From Peptostreptococcaceae bacterium (GTDB lineage Bacteria; Bacillota; Clostridia; Peptostreptococcales; Filifactoraceae), in contig JAUMYO010000002.1 in assembly GCA_030528605.1 (NCBI GenBank), positions 1 to 64,000 of the forward strand: 64,000 nucleotides of DNA, in the 5' to 3' direction. The notes beneath the pieces are model-generated. The model searched no databases and was not told the DNA's origin. It saw only the letters and a list, made by a program, of their open reading frames with translations. Of the stretch, positions 9,063 to 16,635 are shown one piece after another. The position numbers and the translations under genes were made by a program. The number at the start of each line of letters is the position of its first letter. Within the stretch, counting starts at the first letter, position 1.

Positions 9063-9663
9063 ACAGTCTATGGTCCTTTATATAATTTTTAACATCCGGG
9101 TGGATGCTGTCGGAAGACAATATGCCATCTCTCAAGTCCGATCGGATATCCGTAGACGAGATGTCTTCAGCAAAAATTTCGATCTGAGTGATATTGGCAT
9201 CATACTTTTGAGAAAGATAACGGATCTGATCTGCCAATTCTTCTTTCGTTGATATATTGGGGCGAAAAAAAACCACAATTTCCGCTTTACGGAATATATT
9301 TGGGGGATCCTTCCAATTTTCAATGTCAAATAAGGAATCGGAACCCACAATAAAAAATAACCGATCTCCCGGATATCGATCCGAAAAATAATCTAATGTA
9401 TCTGATGTATAGGACTTTCTCATCCTGCTTTGGTTTTCAATGTCGGATACAGAAAAACCGTTTAGCCCCTTGATGGAAAGTTTGACCATATTCATCCGAT
9501 GATCAAACGATGAGATCGACTTGTTGTTTTTGTGAGGGGGATTCCCTGTGGGGACAACGATGAGGCGATCCAACCCCAAAGTATTCTTGGCACTTAGAGC
9601 TATCCTTAAATGCAATCTGTGAAAAGGATCAAAAGTCCCTCCGAAGATACCTATTTTTTTCAT
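9040..9663 (-). CDS. nadD: Nicotinate-nucleotide adenylyltransferase
   Basis: Joins nicotinate mononucleotide and ATP to give deamido-NAD; nadE elsewhere in the window completes NAD synthesis. The 207-residue protein has the nucleotidyltransferase opening GIFGGTFDPFHRLHL, the VPTGNPPHK loop (about residue 37) and the C-terminal ISSTDIRSDLR motif (about 168). The usual HxGH signature reads H-R-L-H here, with Leu in place of the conserved Gly. The bases (cac aga ttg cat on the coding strand) confirm this. It overlaps yqeK by 23 bases and follows yhbY by two. Confidence 0.92.
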   Translation of the reverse strand: MKKIGIFGGTFDPFHRLHLRIALSAKNTLGLDRLIVVPTGNPPHKNNKSISSFDHRMNMVKLSIKGLNGFSVSDIENQSRMRKSYTSDTLDYFSDRYPGDRLFFIVGSDSLFDIENWKDPPNIFRKAEIVVFFRPNISTKEELADQIRYLSQKYDANITQIEIFAEDISSTDIRSDLRDGILSSDSIHPDVKNYIKDHRLYERTDIS

Positions 9664-9665
9664 AA

Positions 9666-9962
9666 TTATTTTTTTGGAAGTATGATCACAGGATCTTTGA
9701 TGAATTTTCTGTACAACACAACCTTATTCCCGATACTTTGAACCGGTTCCGCTCTTAATTCTTTTGCTATGATATCGACCGTTTCTCTTCCGGAGAGTCC
9801 GGAACTGTCAAGGAGATTTATCTTAATAAGCTCTCTGGTGTTGAATGTTTCCTCGATCGCCTGAAGCAATGCAGGAGTGACACCCTCTTTACCAATAACC
9901 GTAGTCGGTTTGATAGAGTTTGCCAAGCTTCTTAAATAAGCCCTCTGTTTGCTCGTTAACAT
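9666..9962 (-). CDS. yhbY: CRM-domain RNA-binding protein YhbY
   Basis: A 98-residue single CRM (YhbY) domain protein that associates with pre-50S particles. It begins LTSKQRAYLRSLANSIKPT, and has the GxxG-like loop VIGKEGVTPALLQ (about residue 23) and the C-terminal IGNKVVLYRK strand. It is preceded by an excellent ribosome binding site (AAGGAGGG, 5 bases before the ATG) and sits between obgE and nadD, as in many Firmicutes. A ribosome-assembly role fits its neighbour obgE. Confidence 0.93.
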   Translation of the reverse strand: MLTSKQRAYLRSLANSIKPTTVIGKEGVTPALLQAIEETFNTRELIKINLLDSSGLSGRETVDIIAKELRAEPVQSIGNKVVLYRKFIKDPVIILPKK

Positions 9963-9976
9963 AGAAACCCTCCTTC

Positions 9977-11254
9977 TTAATCGAAATAATCAAATTCAAG
10001 ATCATAGATCTTGACCATATCACCATCATTGATACCCATTTTTTTCAACCGATCAAATACTTTGTATCTTTCCAAAGCACGCTGGAAAAAGCGAATAGAC
10101 TCCATATCTTCAAAATGCACGGAATATAAAAGCTTCTCTATTGCTATTCCTTCGACGTGATATACCCCGTCTTTCAAGTAAATATCGATCCCCTCTTCGC
10201 TCGACGGATCCGTCGTCTCTACATAATAATCTTTTTCATCAAACAGATCTATGTCTTCGGCTTCAATAAGTAGTTTAGATATCTCCATCAAAACCTCATC
10301 GACGCCTGCTTTTGTTGCAGTGGACATTGCAAAGATCTTATAGCCCAATTTTTCTATCTCGTTCATAAAACTTCTGAGAACATCCTCATCGGTCACAAGA
10401 TCTGTTTTATTTGCCACCACGATCTGCGGTCTCTCCGAAAGCTTTTGATTAAAGAGTTCGAGCTCTTTGTTGATAATATTGAAATCATCTAAAGGATCTC
10501 TTCCTTCGATACCCGAAACATCAACGATATGAACAAGAATTTTTGTTCTCTCGATATGACGCAAAAAGTCATGACCAAGGCCCACTCCATCGCTTGCACC
10601 TTCTATCAACCCGGGAATATCTGCGATCACATAATTCTCTCCGTATTTATTTTCTACAACACCGAGATTCGGTGACAGTGTTGTAAAGTGATAGTTGGCT
10701 ATTTTGGGACTTGCTTTTGTTACGATAGAAAGAAAAGTGGACTTGCCGACATTTGGAAAACCGATCAGTCCTACATCGGCGATCATTTTTAATTCCAGAA
10801 GCAATTTTCTTTCTTCTCCCTCTCTTCCGGCTTTAGCAAAACCCGGAGCTCGGCGGGTGGATGATTTAAAAAAGGCATTCCCCTTTCCTCCTCGTCCTCC
10901 TTTTGCGATGACAGCAGAGGAGTCTGCTTTGGAAAGATCCGCTAAGACCAAGTTGGTTTCTTCATCTCGAACTACGGTACCTTGAGGAACTTTTATGATA
11001 AGGTGCTCTCCGTCTTTCCCTGTCATATTGGATCCTTTTCCGTTTCCTCCGGGCTCAGCAGTATATTTCCTCTTATACTTAAAATCCATGAGAGTCCTCA
11101 TATTTGTATCCACAACAAATATGATGTCTCCTCCATTCCCTCCGTCTCCTCCATTTGGTCCACCGGCAGGAACATAGATCTCTCGACGAAATGCAACGGC
11201 ACCGTTTCCTCCATTTCCGGCTTTTACCAAAATATGCGCTTTATCTATAAACAA
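9977..11254 (-). CDS. obgE: GTPase ObgE/CgtA (TTG start)
   Basis: Essential GTPase in late 50S assembly and stress signalling. The Obg glycine-rich domain fills residues 1-158 (KAGNGGNGAVAFRRE). The G domain follows (GFPNVGKSTF, DIPGLIEGA, NKTDLV), then a C-terminal OCT domain (about 345-420), giving 425 residues. The longest frame would begin at a TTG at 11,272. The inner TTG at 11,254 is preferred because AAAGGGAG lies 5 bases upstream and the protein then starts FIDKAHILVKAG, the family consensus. With this start it overlaps the Cof-type gene by 14 bases. Confidence 0.95.
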   Translation of the reverse strand: MFIDKAHILVKAGNGGNGAVAFRREIYVPAGGPNGGDGGNGGDIIFVVDTNMRTLMDFKYKRKYTAEPGGNGKGSNMTGKDGEHLIIKVPQGTVVRDEETNLVLADLSKADSSAVIAKGGRGGKGNAFFKSSTRRAPGFAKAGREGEERKLLLELKMIADVGLIGFPNVGKSTFLSIVTKASPKIANYHFTTLSPNLGVVENKYGENYVIADIPGLIEGASDGVGLGHDFLRHIERTKILVHIVDVSGIEGRDPLDDFNIINKELELFNQKLSERPQIVVANKTDLVTDEDVLRSFMNEIEKLGYKIFAMSTATKAGVDEVLMEISKLLIEAEDIDLFDEKDYYVETTDPSSEEGIDIYLKDGVYHVEGIAIEKLLYSVHFEDMESIRFFQRALERYKVFDRLKKMGINDGDMVKIYDLEFDYFD

Positions 11255-12080
11255 TTTTATCTCCCTTTCCAAATATCAAATGATCTACTGCTGCAGCAAA
11301 TCCACTCTCACGATTAGTCTTTGTGATGAATTTCGCTTTTTCTTTTACATCCGTAGGTGCGTTTCCCATAGCGATCGAATGATCCGCTTCCAAAAACATA
11401 CTCAGATCATTATGTTGGTCACCCAATACCATGATCTCATCCCTCGAATAACCAAACTTTTCTTTTAAGAAGTTTACTCCCGTCCCTTTAGAGACGCCTT
11501 GCTTCATTATTTCAATATTATCTTCACCGGATCGGGTAATGTCAATGTGTTTCAATGATGAAAGATAGTCTATGATCTTTTGCTTAGCCTCGTGTTTACC
11601 GGGAAAAAGAATGAACTTATTGATCTTGGTATTACTCGTAATATGTCGATGAAGATCTTGGGCAACGATCACATTGATGGGCTTAAAACTTTGATCTTTG
11701 AATTTTTCATAAAAGGTCTTCGCATTTCTTTCCATTTTGTTGGAAAAGATCGTATTTTCATTATAAAAGTGATACGTAATATCAAGATCATTCAAAACTT
11801 TAATAATATCTATGGCGATCGAAGTATCGATAGCAAAACTTTGAAGTACTTTATTCTGCGACGGATCTTTTATAAATGCTCCATTGCATGAAATGATCGG
11901 AAAAAAGTTTGCTACTTGCTCTGAGATCATAAGAGCGGAAGCATAGATCCGGCCTGTACATATACAAAATTTAACATCATTCTTTTTTAAGCGTTCGACC
12001 GCTTCTTTGTTTTGCGAAGAGATCTTTTTATCTTCATCTAAAAAAGTTCCGTCCAGATCAGTCACTACCAGTTTTATCAT
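11241..12080 (-). CDS. Cof-type HAD-IIB phosphatase
   Basis: Haloacid-dehalogenase superfamily hydrolase of the Cof/YkrA type, 279 residues. Motif I is VVTDLDGTFLDED (Asp nucleophile near residue 8), motif II CTGRIY (about 40), motif III the Lys in GVSKGTG (about 194), and motif IV GDQHNDLSMF with two acidic residues (about 216). The long C2 cap between motifs II and III is typical of the IIB subclass. It acts on phosphorylated sugars or cofactors, but the substrate cannot be assigned. A good ribosome binding site (GAGGA, 4 bases before ATG) supports the start. Confidence 0.88.
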   Translation of the reverse strand: MIKLVVTDLDGTFLDEDKKISSQNKEAVERLKKNDVKFCICTGRIYASALMISEQVANFFPIISCNGAFIKDPSQNKVLQSFAIDTSIAIDIIKVLNDLDITYHFYNENTIFSNKMERNAKTFYEKFKDQSFKPINVIVAQDLHRHITSNTKINKFILFPGKHEAKQKIIDYLSSLKHIDITRSGEDNIEIMKQGVSKGTGVNFLKEKFGYSRDEIMVLGDQHNDLSMFLEADHSIAMGNAPTDVKEKAKFITKTNRESGFAAAVDHLIFGKGDKIVYR

Positions 12081-12090
12081 AATTCCTCTA

Positions 12091-12672
12091 TCAACAGTTT
12101 ATTTTTTCAAAGATCACGGTATCCAAGTCGATCGAAAATCTTGTTACAGAACAGTTTTCGATCTTAAAATTCCAGAACAGATCATTGCTCTTTACTAAAA
12201 GAAAAGAGATCAAAGACTGTATCACACCCCCATGAGTGAACAACGTAATATTTTCATTTTTATCCGATCGATCTATAATATTCAAAAGCCCGTTAGACAC
12301 TCGTTCATAGAAGTCTTTGATACGATCTCCTTGAGGAAATCGGTATTCATGTTTTGAGCTTGCCCATATATCGAACTCTTCCGGGTACTTCTCGTAGATC
12401 TCCTCTAAAGTCATTCCGTCAAAAAGCCCGAAATCGATCTCGCGCATCTGATCATCGATAGCGATCTCATCAGAGAAGGCTTGAGCTGTAAAAATCGCTC
12501 TTTTGCTTGGAGAAGAATAGATCCGCCCCATGTCCGATAAAGAGATCTTCGGGAGTAGTATCTTACGAATTTCTTCCTGTGTTAACAACACTTCACTTTC
12601 CATTTTTCCGCTAAATCGTTTTTCGGCATTATCTTTTGTTTTGGCGTGACGGATCAAAATAATTTTTTGCAC
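12091..12672 (-). CDS. cobC: Histidine phosphatase, probable alpha-ribazole phosphatase (GTG start)
   Basis: Removes the phosphate from alpha-ribazole 5'-phosphate, or the equivalent cobamide phosphate, in nucleotide-loop assembly. The catalytic histidine lies in ILIRHAKT just after the start. A second conserved His is in LFTHGGVIQSL (about residue 144) and a conserved Glu in REIDFGLFDG (about 80). The start is placed at GTG 12,672 because AGGAG lies exactly 7 bases upstream. The longer ATG frame (12,726) would add 18 residues unlike the family and overlap cobS more. Histidine phosphatases are hard to assign by sequence; adjacent cobS and cobU make this the best guess. Confidence 0.78.
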   Translation of the reverse strand: MQKIILIRHAKTKDNAEKRFSGKMESEVLLTQEEIRKILLPKISLSDMGRIYSSPSKRAIFTAQAFSDEIAIDDQMREIDFGLFDGMTLEEIYEKYPEEFDIWASSKHEYRFPQGDRIKDFYERVSNGLLNIIDRSDKNENITLFTHGGVIQSLISFLLVKSNDLFWNFKIENCSVTRFSIDLDTVIFEKINC

Positions 12673-13451
12673 AGTTCTACTCCTAATAAAAAAATTGGCA
12701 TCGACATCCATTCTCCGGTCTCGCACATGGCACCCAAGATATCTCCCGTGATCCCATCGATCTTCGAGATCACTCTTTTTACACTAAGCTTGGAAATAAG
12801 TATCATCAGGATCCCGGTGATCAAAGAAGATATTGCATAAAACACTATAAATTCGGGAGGAGATATAAAAACTATCACTCCTAAAATATACAGACCATAA
12901 AACAATTGTATCAAAACATATTCCATCCGCCCCATTTTACCGATGAATCCACCACCCATTTTTGACGAAGGCGTTGGTACGCCGAAATAACAGGCATTTA
13001 CAATATGCAAGCGACCATATACCGGAAAAAGCGCTATAAAAAAACACAGATCTTTTTGGATGAATAGATCCAAAAAAGATATTTTGAATAATAAAATAGC
13101 TACGATGGCAATAACGCCCATCGCTCCGATCCTGGAATCTTTCATAATTTCGATGATACGATCTTTATCACGGTAACTCAACAGTCCATCTGCAGAATCC
13201 GCCAAACCGTCTAAATGGATACCTCCTGTTAAAAAAACAAGTGAAAAGACGAGGATGACCGCGAGGGACAGTCCGTGGAATATCGGGAAAAGTGCTTTAT
13301 ACACAATAAGCAAGATAGATCCTAATAGGATCCCTACCAAAGGAAAAAACTTTACATTCCCTTGATCCGACCGATATACAAAATCGATCTTTATCGGTAT
13401 TCTGGTGATGAAAACCAAATTGCTCAAAATATAATCTATCGATCTCTTCAT
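12654..13451 (-). CDS. cobS: Adenosylcobinamide-GDP ribazoletransferase (cobalamin synthase)
   Basis: Integral membrane enzyme that joins adenosylcobinamide-GDP with alpha-ribazole (or its phosphate) to complete the cobamide. The 265-residue protein has several hydrophobic spans and the family block GGIHLDGLADSADGLLSYRD (about residues 77-96), with the conserved acidic cluster. DSRIGAMGVIAI follows near 104. A further conserved segment is SKIDGITGDILGAMCE near the end. An AAAGGG site lies 8 bases before the ATG. It overlaps cobC by 19 bases and is separated from cobU by 90 bases with no gene visible. Confidence 0.93.
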   Translation of the reverse strand: MKRSIDYILSNLVFITRIPIKIDFVYRSDQGNVKFFPLVGILLGSILLIVYKALFPIFHGLSLAVILVFSLVFLTGGIHLDGLADSADGLLSYRDKDRIIEIMKDSRIGAMGVIAIVAILLFKISFLDLFIQKDLCFFIALFPVYGRLHIVNACYFGVPTPSSKMGGGFIGKMGRMEYVLIQLFYGLYILGVIVFISPPEFIVFYAISSLITGILMILISKLSVKRVISKIDGITGDILGAMCETGEWMSMPIFLLGVELCKKLF

Positions 13452-13541
13452 CTTGATATCCCTTTTGACGTATTAAAAACGTTTAGAACAAAGCTACTTC
13501 CTCGCTCATGAGCCTGGTGTAGGATCTTTGATGTGAAGGCT

Positions 13542-14111
13542 TTACACAGGATCGCAACCTTTGATCTTAAGGGGGATCCCGCTTACCACAAAATAAACTT
13601 CATCGGCTTCTGATGCAAGGATCTGATTTGCTTTTCCGACAATATCACGATAAAGCCGACTCAATCTCCCTTCAGGAACGATCCCCAGTCCGATCTCGTT
13701 AGTAACTATTACAAAATTTATATTCGATCTTCTGATCCCATCCAATAACTTTTTCACATCATCCAAAATATGTTTTTCGACCGCCTCTCTCTCCGATCGA
13801 CCGATCATCTCAAAGTCGATATTGAGACTAAACATCATATTGGATATCAGCATCGTAAGGCAATCCAAAAGTACATGATCGAAAGGATCAAAGCTATCCA
13901 ATCTCTCCGAAATATTGATCGGGATCTCAAATGTAGTCCAAGAACTTCCTCTGCGCTCTTGGTGCGTTTTTATACGCTGTGCCATTTCATCATCCATCGC
14001 TTCTGCAGTTGCGATATAAGCCAGTCGATCCGAAGCTGCTGTGCATATCTTCTCTGAAAAACAACTTTTCCCTGATCTGGATCCACCTGTAACCATTATC
14101 AATTTGGACAT
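13542..14111 (-). CDS. cobU: Adenosylcobinamide kinase / adenosylcobinamide-phosphate guanylyltransferase
   Basis: Bifunctional enzyme that phosphorylates adenosylcobinamide and attaches GMP, giving the substrate of CobS. The 189-residue protein begins with the P-loop VTGGSRSGKSCFSEK. It contains THQERRGSSWTTFE (about residue 48), with the His that becomes guanylylated in the family, then LLDCLTMLISNM (about 82) and IVTNEIGLGIVPEGRLSR (about 135). It starts two bases after the nth stop. With cobS and cobC it forms the nucleotide-loop half of the pathway. No corrin-ring genes or cobT are in the window, consistent with corrinoid salvage. Confidence 0.93.
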   Translation of the reverse strand: MSKLIMVTGGSRSGKSCFSEKICTAASDRLAYIATAEAMDDEMAQRIKTHQERRGSSWTTFEIPINISERLDSFDPFDHVLLDCLTMLISNMMFSLNIDFEMIGRSEREAVEKHILDDVKKLLDGIRRSNINFVIVTNEIGLGIVPEGRLSRLYRDIVGKANQILASEADEVYFVVSGIPLKIKGCDPV

Positions 14112-14112
14112 A

Positions 14113-14745
14113 TTACACCTTGATCATCTTTCCGTAGTGAGGACAATCCGTCATCAATTCACATAGATGGCAAAAAGGTCTGGTTGCTCTACATGTTCTG
14201 CGCCCATGAAATATCAAAGCATGATGAGCCTTGTTATATAGTTTTTTAGGAATTTTTGCAGTAATATCTTTCTCTACTTTATCAGGATCGGTATTTTTTG
14301 TCAGACCCAATCGATAGCAGACCCGCTTTACATGAGTATCCACCGCAAAAGCAGGAACATCAAAAGCATTGCTTAAAACGACATTAGCAGTTTTTCTGCC
14401 GACACCCGGGAGCTTAGTTAATTCTTCCATATTCCCTGGAACGATCCCCTGATGCTTTTCTACAAGGAGTCGCGAAGTATTGATTATATTTTCCGCCTTT
14501 GTATTAAAAAATCCTAAACTGTTGATATAGCTTTTGACCGTTTCCGGATCGGCTTTAGAAAGGAGTTCGGGCGTAGAAAAATCCCGAAATAGATTCACGG
14601 TCACTTTATTCACCTGTTTGTCTGTAGTTTGAGCACTGAGCATCGTAGCGATCAAAAGCTGAAACGGATCCATAAAATCCAACTCACATTTTGCGTCAGG
14701 ATACATTTCTATTATCTTGTTAATTATTCTGGTTTGTCTATTCAT
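14113..14745 (-). CDS. nth: Endonuclease III
   Basis: Bifunctional DNA glycosylase/AP lyase that removes oxidised pyrimidines. The 210-residue protein has the helix-hairpin-helix LPGVGRKTANVVL with the catalytic Lys (about residue 120). The catalytic Asp is in VDTHVKRVCYRLG (about 138). The C-terminal 4Fe-4S cluster ligands are spaced C-X6-C-X2-C-X5-C exactly as in the E. coli enzyme (CRATRPFCHLCELMTDC). It overlaps the upstream queG-like gene by 8 bases. Confidence 0.96.
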   Translation of the reverse strand: MNRQTRIINKIIEMYPDAKCELDFMDPFQLLIATMLSAQTTDKQVNKVTVNLFRDFSTPELLSKADPETVKSYINSLGFFNTKAENIINTSRLLVEKHQGIVPGNMEELTKLPGVGRKTANVVLSNAFDVPAFAVDTHVKRVCYRLGLTKNTDPDKVEKDITAKIPKKLYNKAHHALIFHGRRTCRATRPFCHLCELMTDCPHYGKMIKV

Positions 14746-15604
14746 CTTTCTGCAATCCTAAATTTCGTACTAAAACCTTTTTCCCTCGCCATGAAAAATT
14801 GCGATCTCCAAAGTTTTTTTTGAAGGCTCTGTTGCCATAACTGCTTAATTCCTCTAAATCTATATTATACAACAAATTTTGCTTAAAGTCCTCAATTTCT
14901 GTATATTTTATATTCTTATTCTCAGGGCAGACGATCTGGCAAATATCACAGCCAAATGCTTTTGATGATCTTCGGATCAGATCCTCCTCCTCCCCGGTAA
15001 GTTCTTTTTTCTGCGTAAGGTATGAGATGCAACGATTACCGTCTACTCCATCTCTCGTTATAGCTTGCGCCGGACAATATTTTATGCACAGATCGCAGCC
15101 TCTGCAAGTTTTAGGCTCTGTCACTTTTTCTTCAAGCGATTCTTCTGTTACGATAAGACCCAAAAAGCCATAGGATCCGTATTGCGGATGGATAGCCAAT
15201 CCGTTCGTCCCTTTCATGCACAGACCGCTTTGAAAAGCAAAAAAACGTTCATTCAACAAGCCATTATCGCATTGGATATAATACTTGCTCTCTGATTTCA
15301 ACATATCATTGACAAGAAATTCCAAGATCCCTTTTGAAAGTTTATGGTAATCCGGAGATATAGCATGAAGAGATAGGTTGGAATTCTCATATCGATCGAT
15401 CTTCTCTTCCGTCAGATACGGAATAAACGCTACGATGACAGAAAAGATCGGAAATCCTAGCGAGATCGCAAGCTCTTGTAATGACGATATCGGGGGTTCA
15501 AATTCATTTGCTCTTCCGTCGGCTCTTCTACTTGAGTTTTCTTGCAAGAAATCGAGATATTTAGTTTTGATCTTTTCAAAATTTACTATTCGATAATCAA
15601 TCAT
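14738..15604 (-). CDS. queG: Epoxyqueuosine reductase QueG-like iron-sulfur protein
   Basis: Probable cobalamin- and 4Fe-4S-dependent reductase for the last step of queuosine synthesis in tRNA. Two ferredoxin-type cysteine sets are visible: CRGCDLCIKYCP (about residue 167) and the lone Cys of NRCISYL plus CDICQIVCPENK (about 218). The segment CDNGLLNERFFA corresponds to the region with the proton-donating Asp in QueG. At 288 residues it is shorter than the E. coli enzyme (about 380), mainly from lacking the C-terminal extension. Its ATG lies only a few bases after a hairpin with a T-run, and no convincing Shine-Dalgarno is present. A related cobamide-dependent reductase remains possible. Confidence 0.78.
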   Translation of the reverse strand: MIDYRIVNFEKIKTKYLDFLQENSSRRADGRANEFEPPISSLQELAISLGFPIFSVIVAFIPYLTEEKIDRYENSNLSLHAISPDYHKLSKGILEFLVNDMLKSESKYYIQCDNGLLNERFFAFQSGLCMKGTNGLAIHPQYGSYGFLGLIVTEESLEEKVTEPKTCRGCDLCIKYCPAQAITRDGVDGNRCISYLTQKKELTGEEEDLIRRSSKAFGCDICQIVCPENKNIKYTEIEDFKQNLLYNIDLEELSSYGNRAFKKNFGDRNFSWRGKKVLVRNLGLQKDE

Positions 15605-15610
15605 ATTTAT

Positions 15611-15640
15611 AAAAAGACCTTTAGAAATTATCTAAAGGCC
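15611..15640 (-). terminator. Hairpin with T-run between the SEC-C gene and queG
   Basis: On the minus strand an 8-bp perfect stem (CCTTTAGA / TCTAAAGG, loop of 5) is followed by TCTTTTT, the form of a rho-independent terminator for the SEC-C/smpB transcript. It ends about 6 bases before the queG ATG, so either queG depends on read-through or the hairpin is the 5' end of a queG message. Confidence 0.7.
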
Positions 15641-15665
15641 TACAAAACAACTTTTTATATGATAC

Positions 15666-16169
15666 TTAGGATACTTTACCGCAACATTTTTTGTATTTTT
15701 TTCCACTTCCACAAGGACAATCGTTATTTCTTCCGATCTTGTTGTCATTCACATAGGTTTTGGTCTTATTGTATTCCTTTTTGATCTCTTTTCTTTTTTC
15801 AACGGATAAAATATCGTCCCACTGAGGAAGTCCATACAGCCACTCCGCTTTTGCATCAAGCATATTGTAATAAAGTTTCTCAAGGTCGATCTCCAAAGAA
15901 ACCGAAGTATCTTCTTCAAGAGTCTCCATATCGATAGGCTCTACGAGCGATGTGTTGATCCCATCGACAAAACCTATGACGGTCAGGACATCAACATTAA
16001 AAAGCTCGGCTATTTGTGCCACCGTTTTCTTTAGGGTCTCGTGTTTATTCGTCAAAAGATATTTGTAGAATTCGGTTTCTTTTGGAAGATAGTCTCCCCA
16101 AAATCGATCATAATCTGCCTGGTTGTCGATCTGATAAGCGATCTGATCCCATTCTTTATATAACGACAT
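15666..16169 (-). CDS. SEC-C motif protein of unknown function
   Basis: A 167-residue soluble protein that ends in a textbook SEC-C zinc-binding motif, [17 protein letters not shown], as found at the C terminus of SecA. The first 130 residues are acidic and helical, with no motif I recognise. The SEC-C tail coordinates zinc and in SecA contacts SecB or the ribosome. Similar stand-alone proteins are common and of unknown role. It follows smpB by 13 bases with a GGCGGGAG ribosome binding site, so it probably shares that transcript, and a terminator-like hairpin follows it. Confidence 0.85.
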   Translation of the reverse strand: MSLYKEWDQIAYQIDNQADYDRFWGDYLPKETEFYKYLLTNKHETLKKTVAQIAELFNVDVLTVIGFVDGINTSLVEPIDMETLEEDTSVSLEIDLEKLYYNMLDAKAEWLYGLPQWDDILSVEKRKEIKKEYNKTKTYVNDNKIGRNNDCPCGSGKKYKKCCGKVS

Positions 16170-16182
16170 ACATTCTCCCGCC

Positions 16183-16635
16183 TTAATAATTTTTTAGTTC
16201 ACGCTCTAATCGGCGCTGCATATCCTTTTTGGCAAGGGAATCTCTTTTATCATAAAGCTTTTTCCCTTTGGCTAAACCAAGCTCGATCTTGACCTTTCCT
16301 CTTTTAAGATAAACCATCAGAGGAACCAGTGTATAGCCTTTTTGGGTCGTTTCTCCGATCAGTTTGTTGATCTCCTTTTTGTGTAAAAGAAGTTTTCGAA
16401 CTCGGAGAGGGTCCACATTAAAGATATTCCCCTGCTCATAAGGACTGATATGAACTTGTTTCAAAAAAACTTCTCCATTATCGATGCCGGCATAACCATC
16501 TGAAATATTGATTTTTGACATTCTTACAGACTTTACTTCCGTTCCTTTTAATTCGATACCTGCTTCGTAGGTCTCGATGATCTCAAAATTGAAACGAGCT
16601 TTTCGGTTTTTTGCTAGCACTTTGATATCGGACAT
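16183..16635 (-). CDS. smpB: tmRNA-binding protein SmpB
   Basis: Binds tmRNA and directs it to stalled ribosomes in trans-translation. The 150-residue protein shows [19 protein letters not shown] near the start, GTEVKSVR (about residue 31), [20 protein letters not shown] (about 100) and the basic C-terminal tail [15 protein letters not shown] that mimics the anticodon stem. It starts immediately after the fprA stop, and its AAAGGAG site lies within the end of fprA. The tmRNA gene itself is not in the window. Confidence 0.96.
   Translation of the reverse strand: MSDIKVLAKNRKARFNFEIIETYEAGIELKGTEVKSVRMSKINISDGYAGIDNGEVFLKQVHISPYEQGNIFNVDPLRVRKLLLHKKEINKLIGETTQKGYTLVPLMVYLKRGKVKIELGLAKGKKLYDKRDSLAKKDMQRRLERELKNY

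Noticed and set aside
13452-13541. Missing small cob gene between cobU and cobS
   Set aside because: The 90 bases have stops in the frames examined and no coding features. The AAAGGG site near the end serves cobS.
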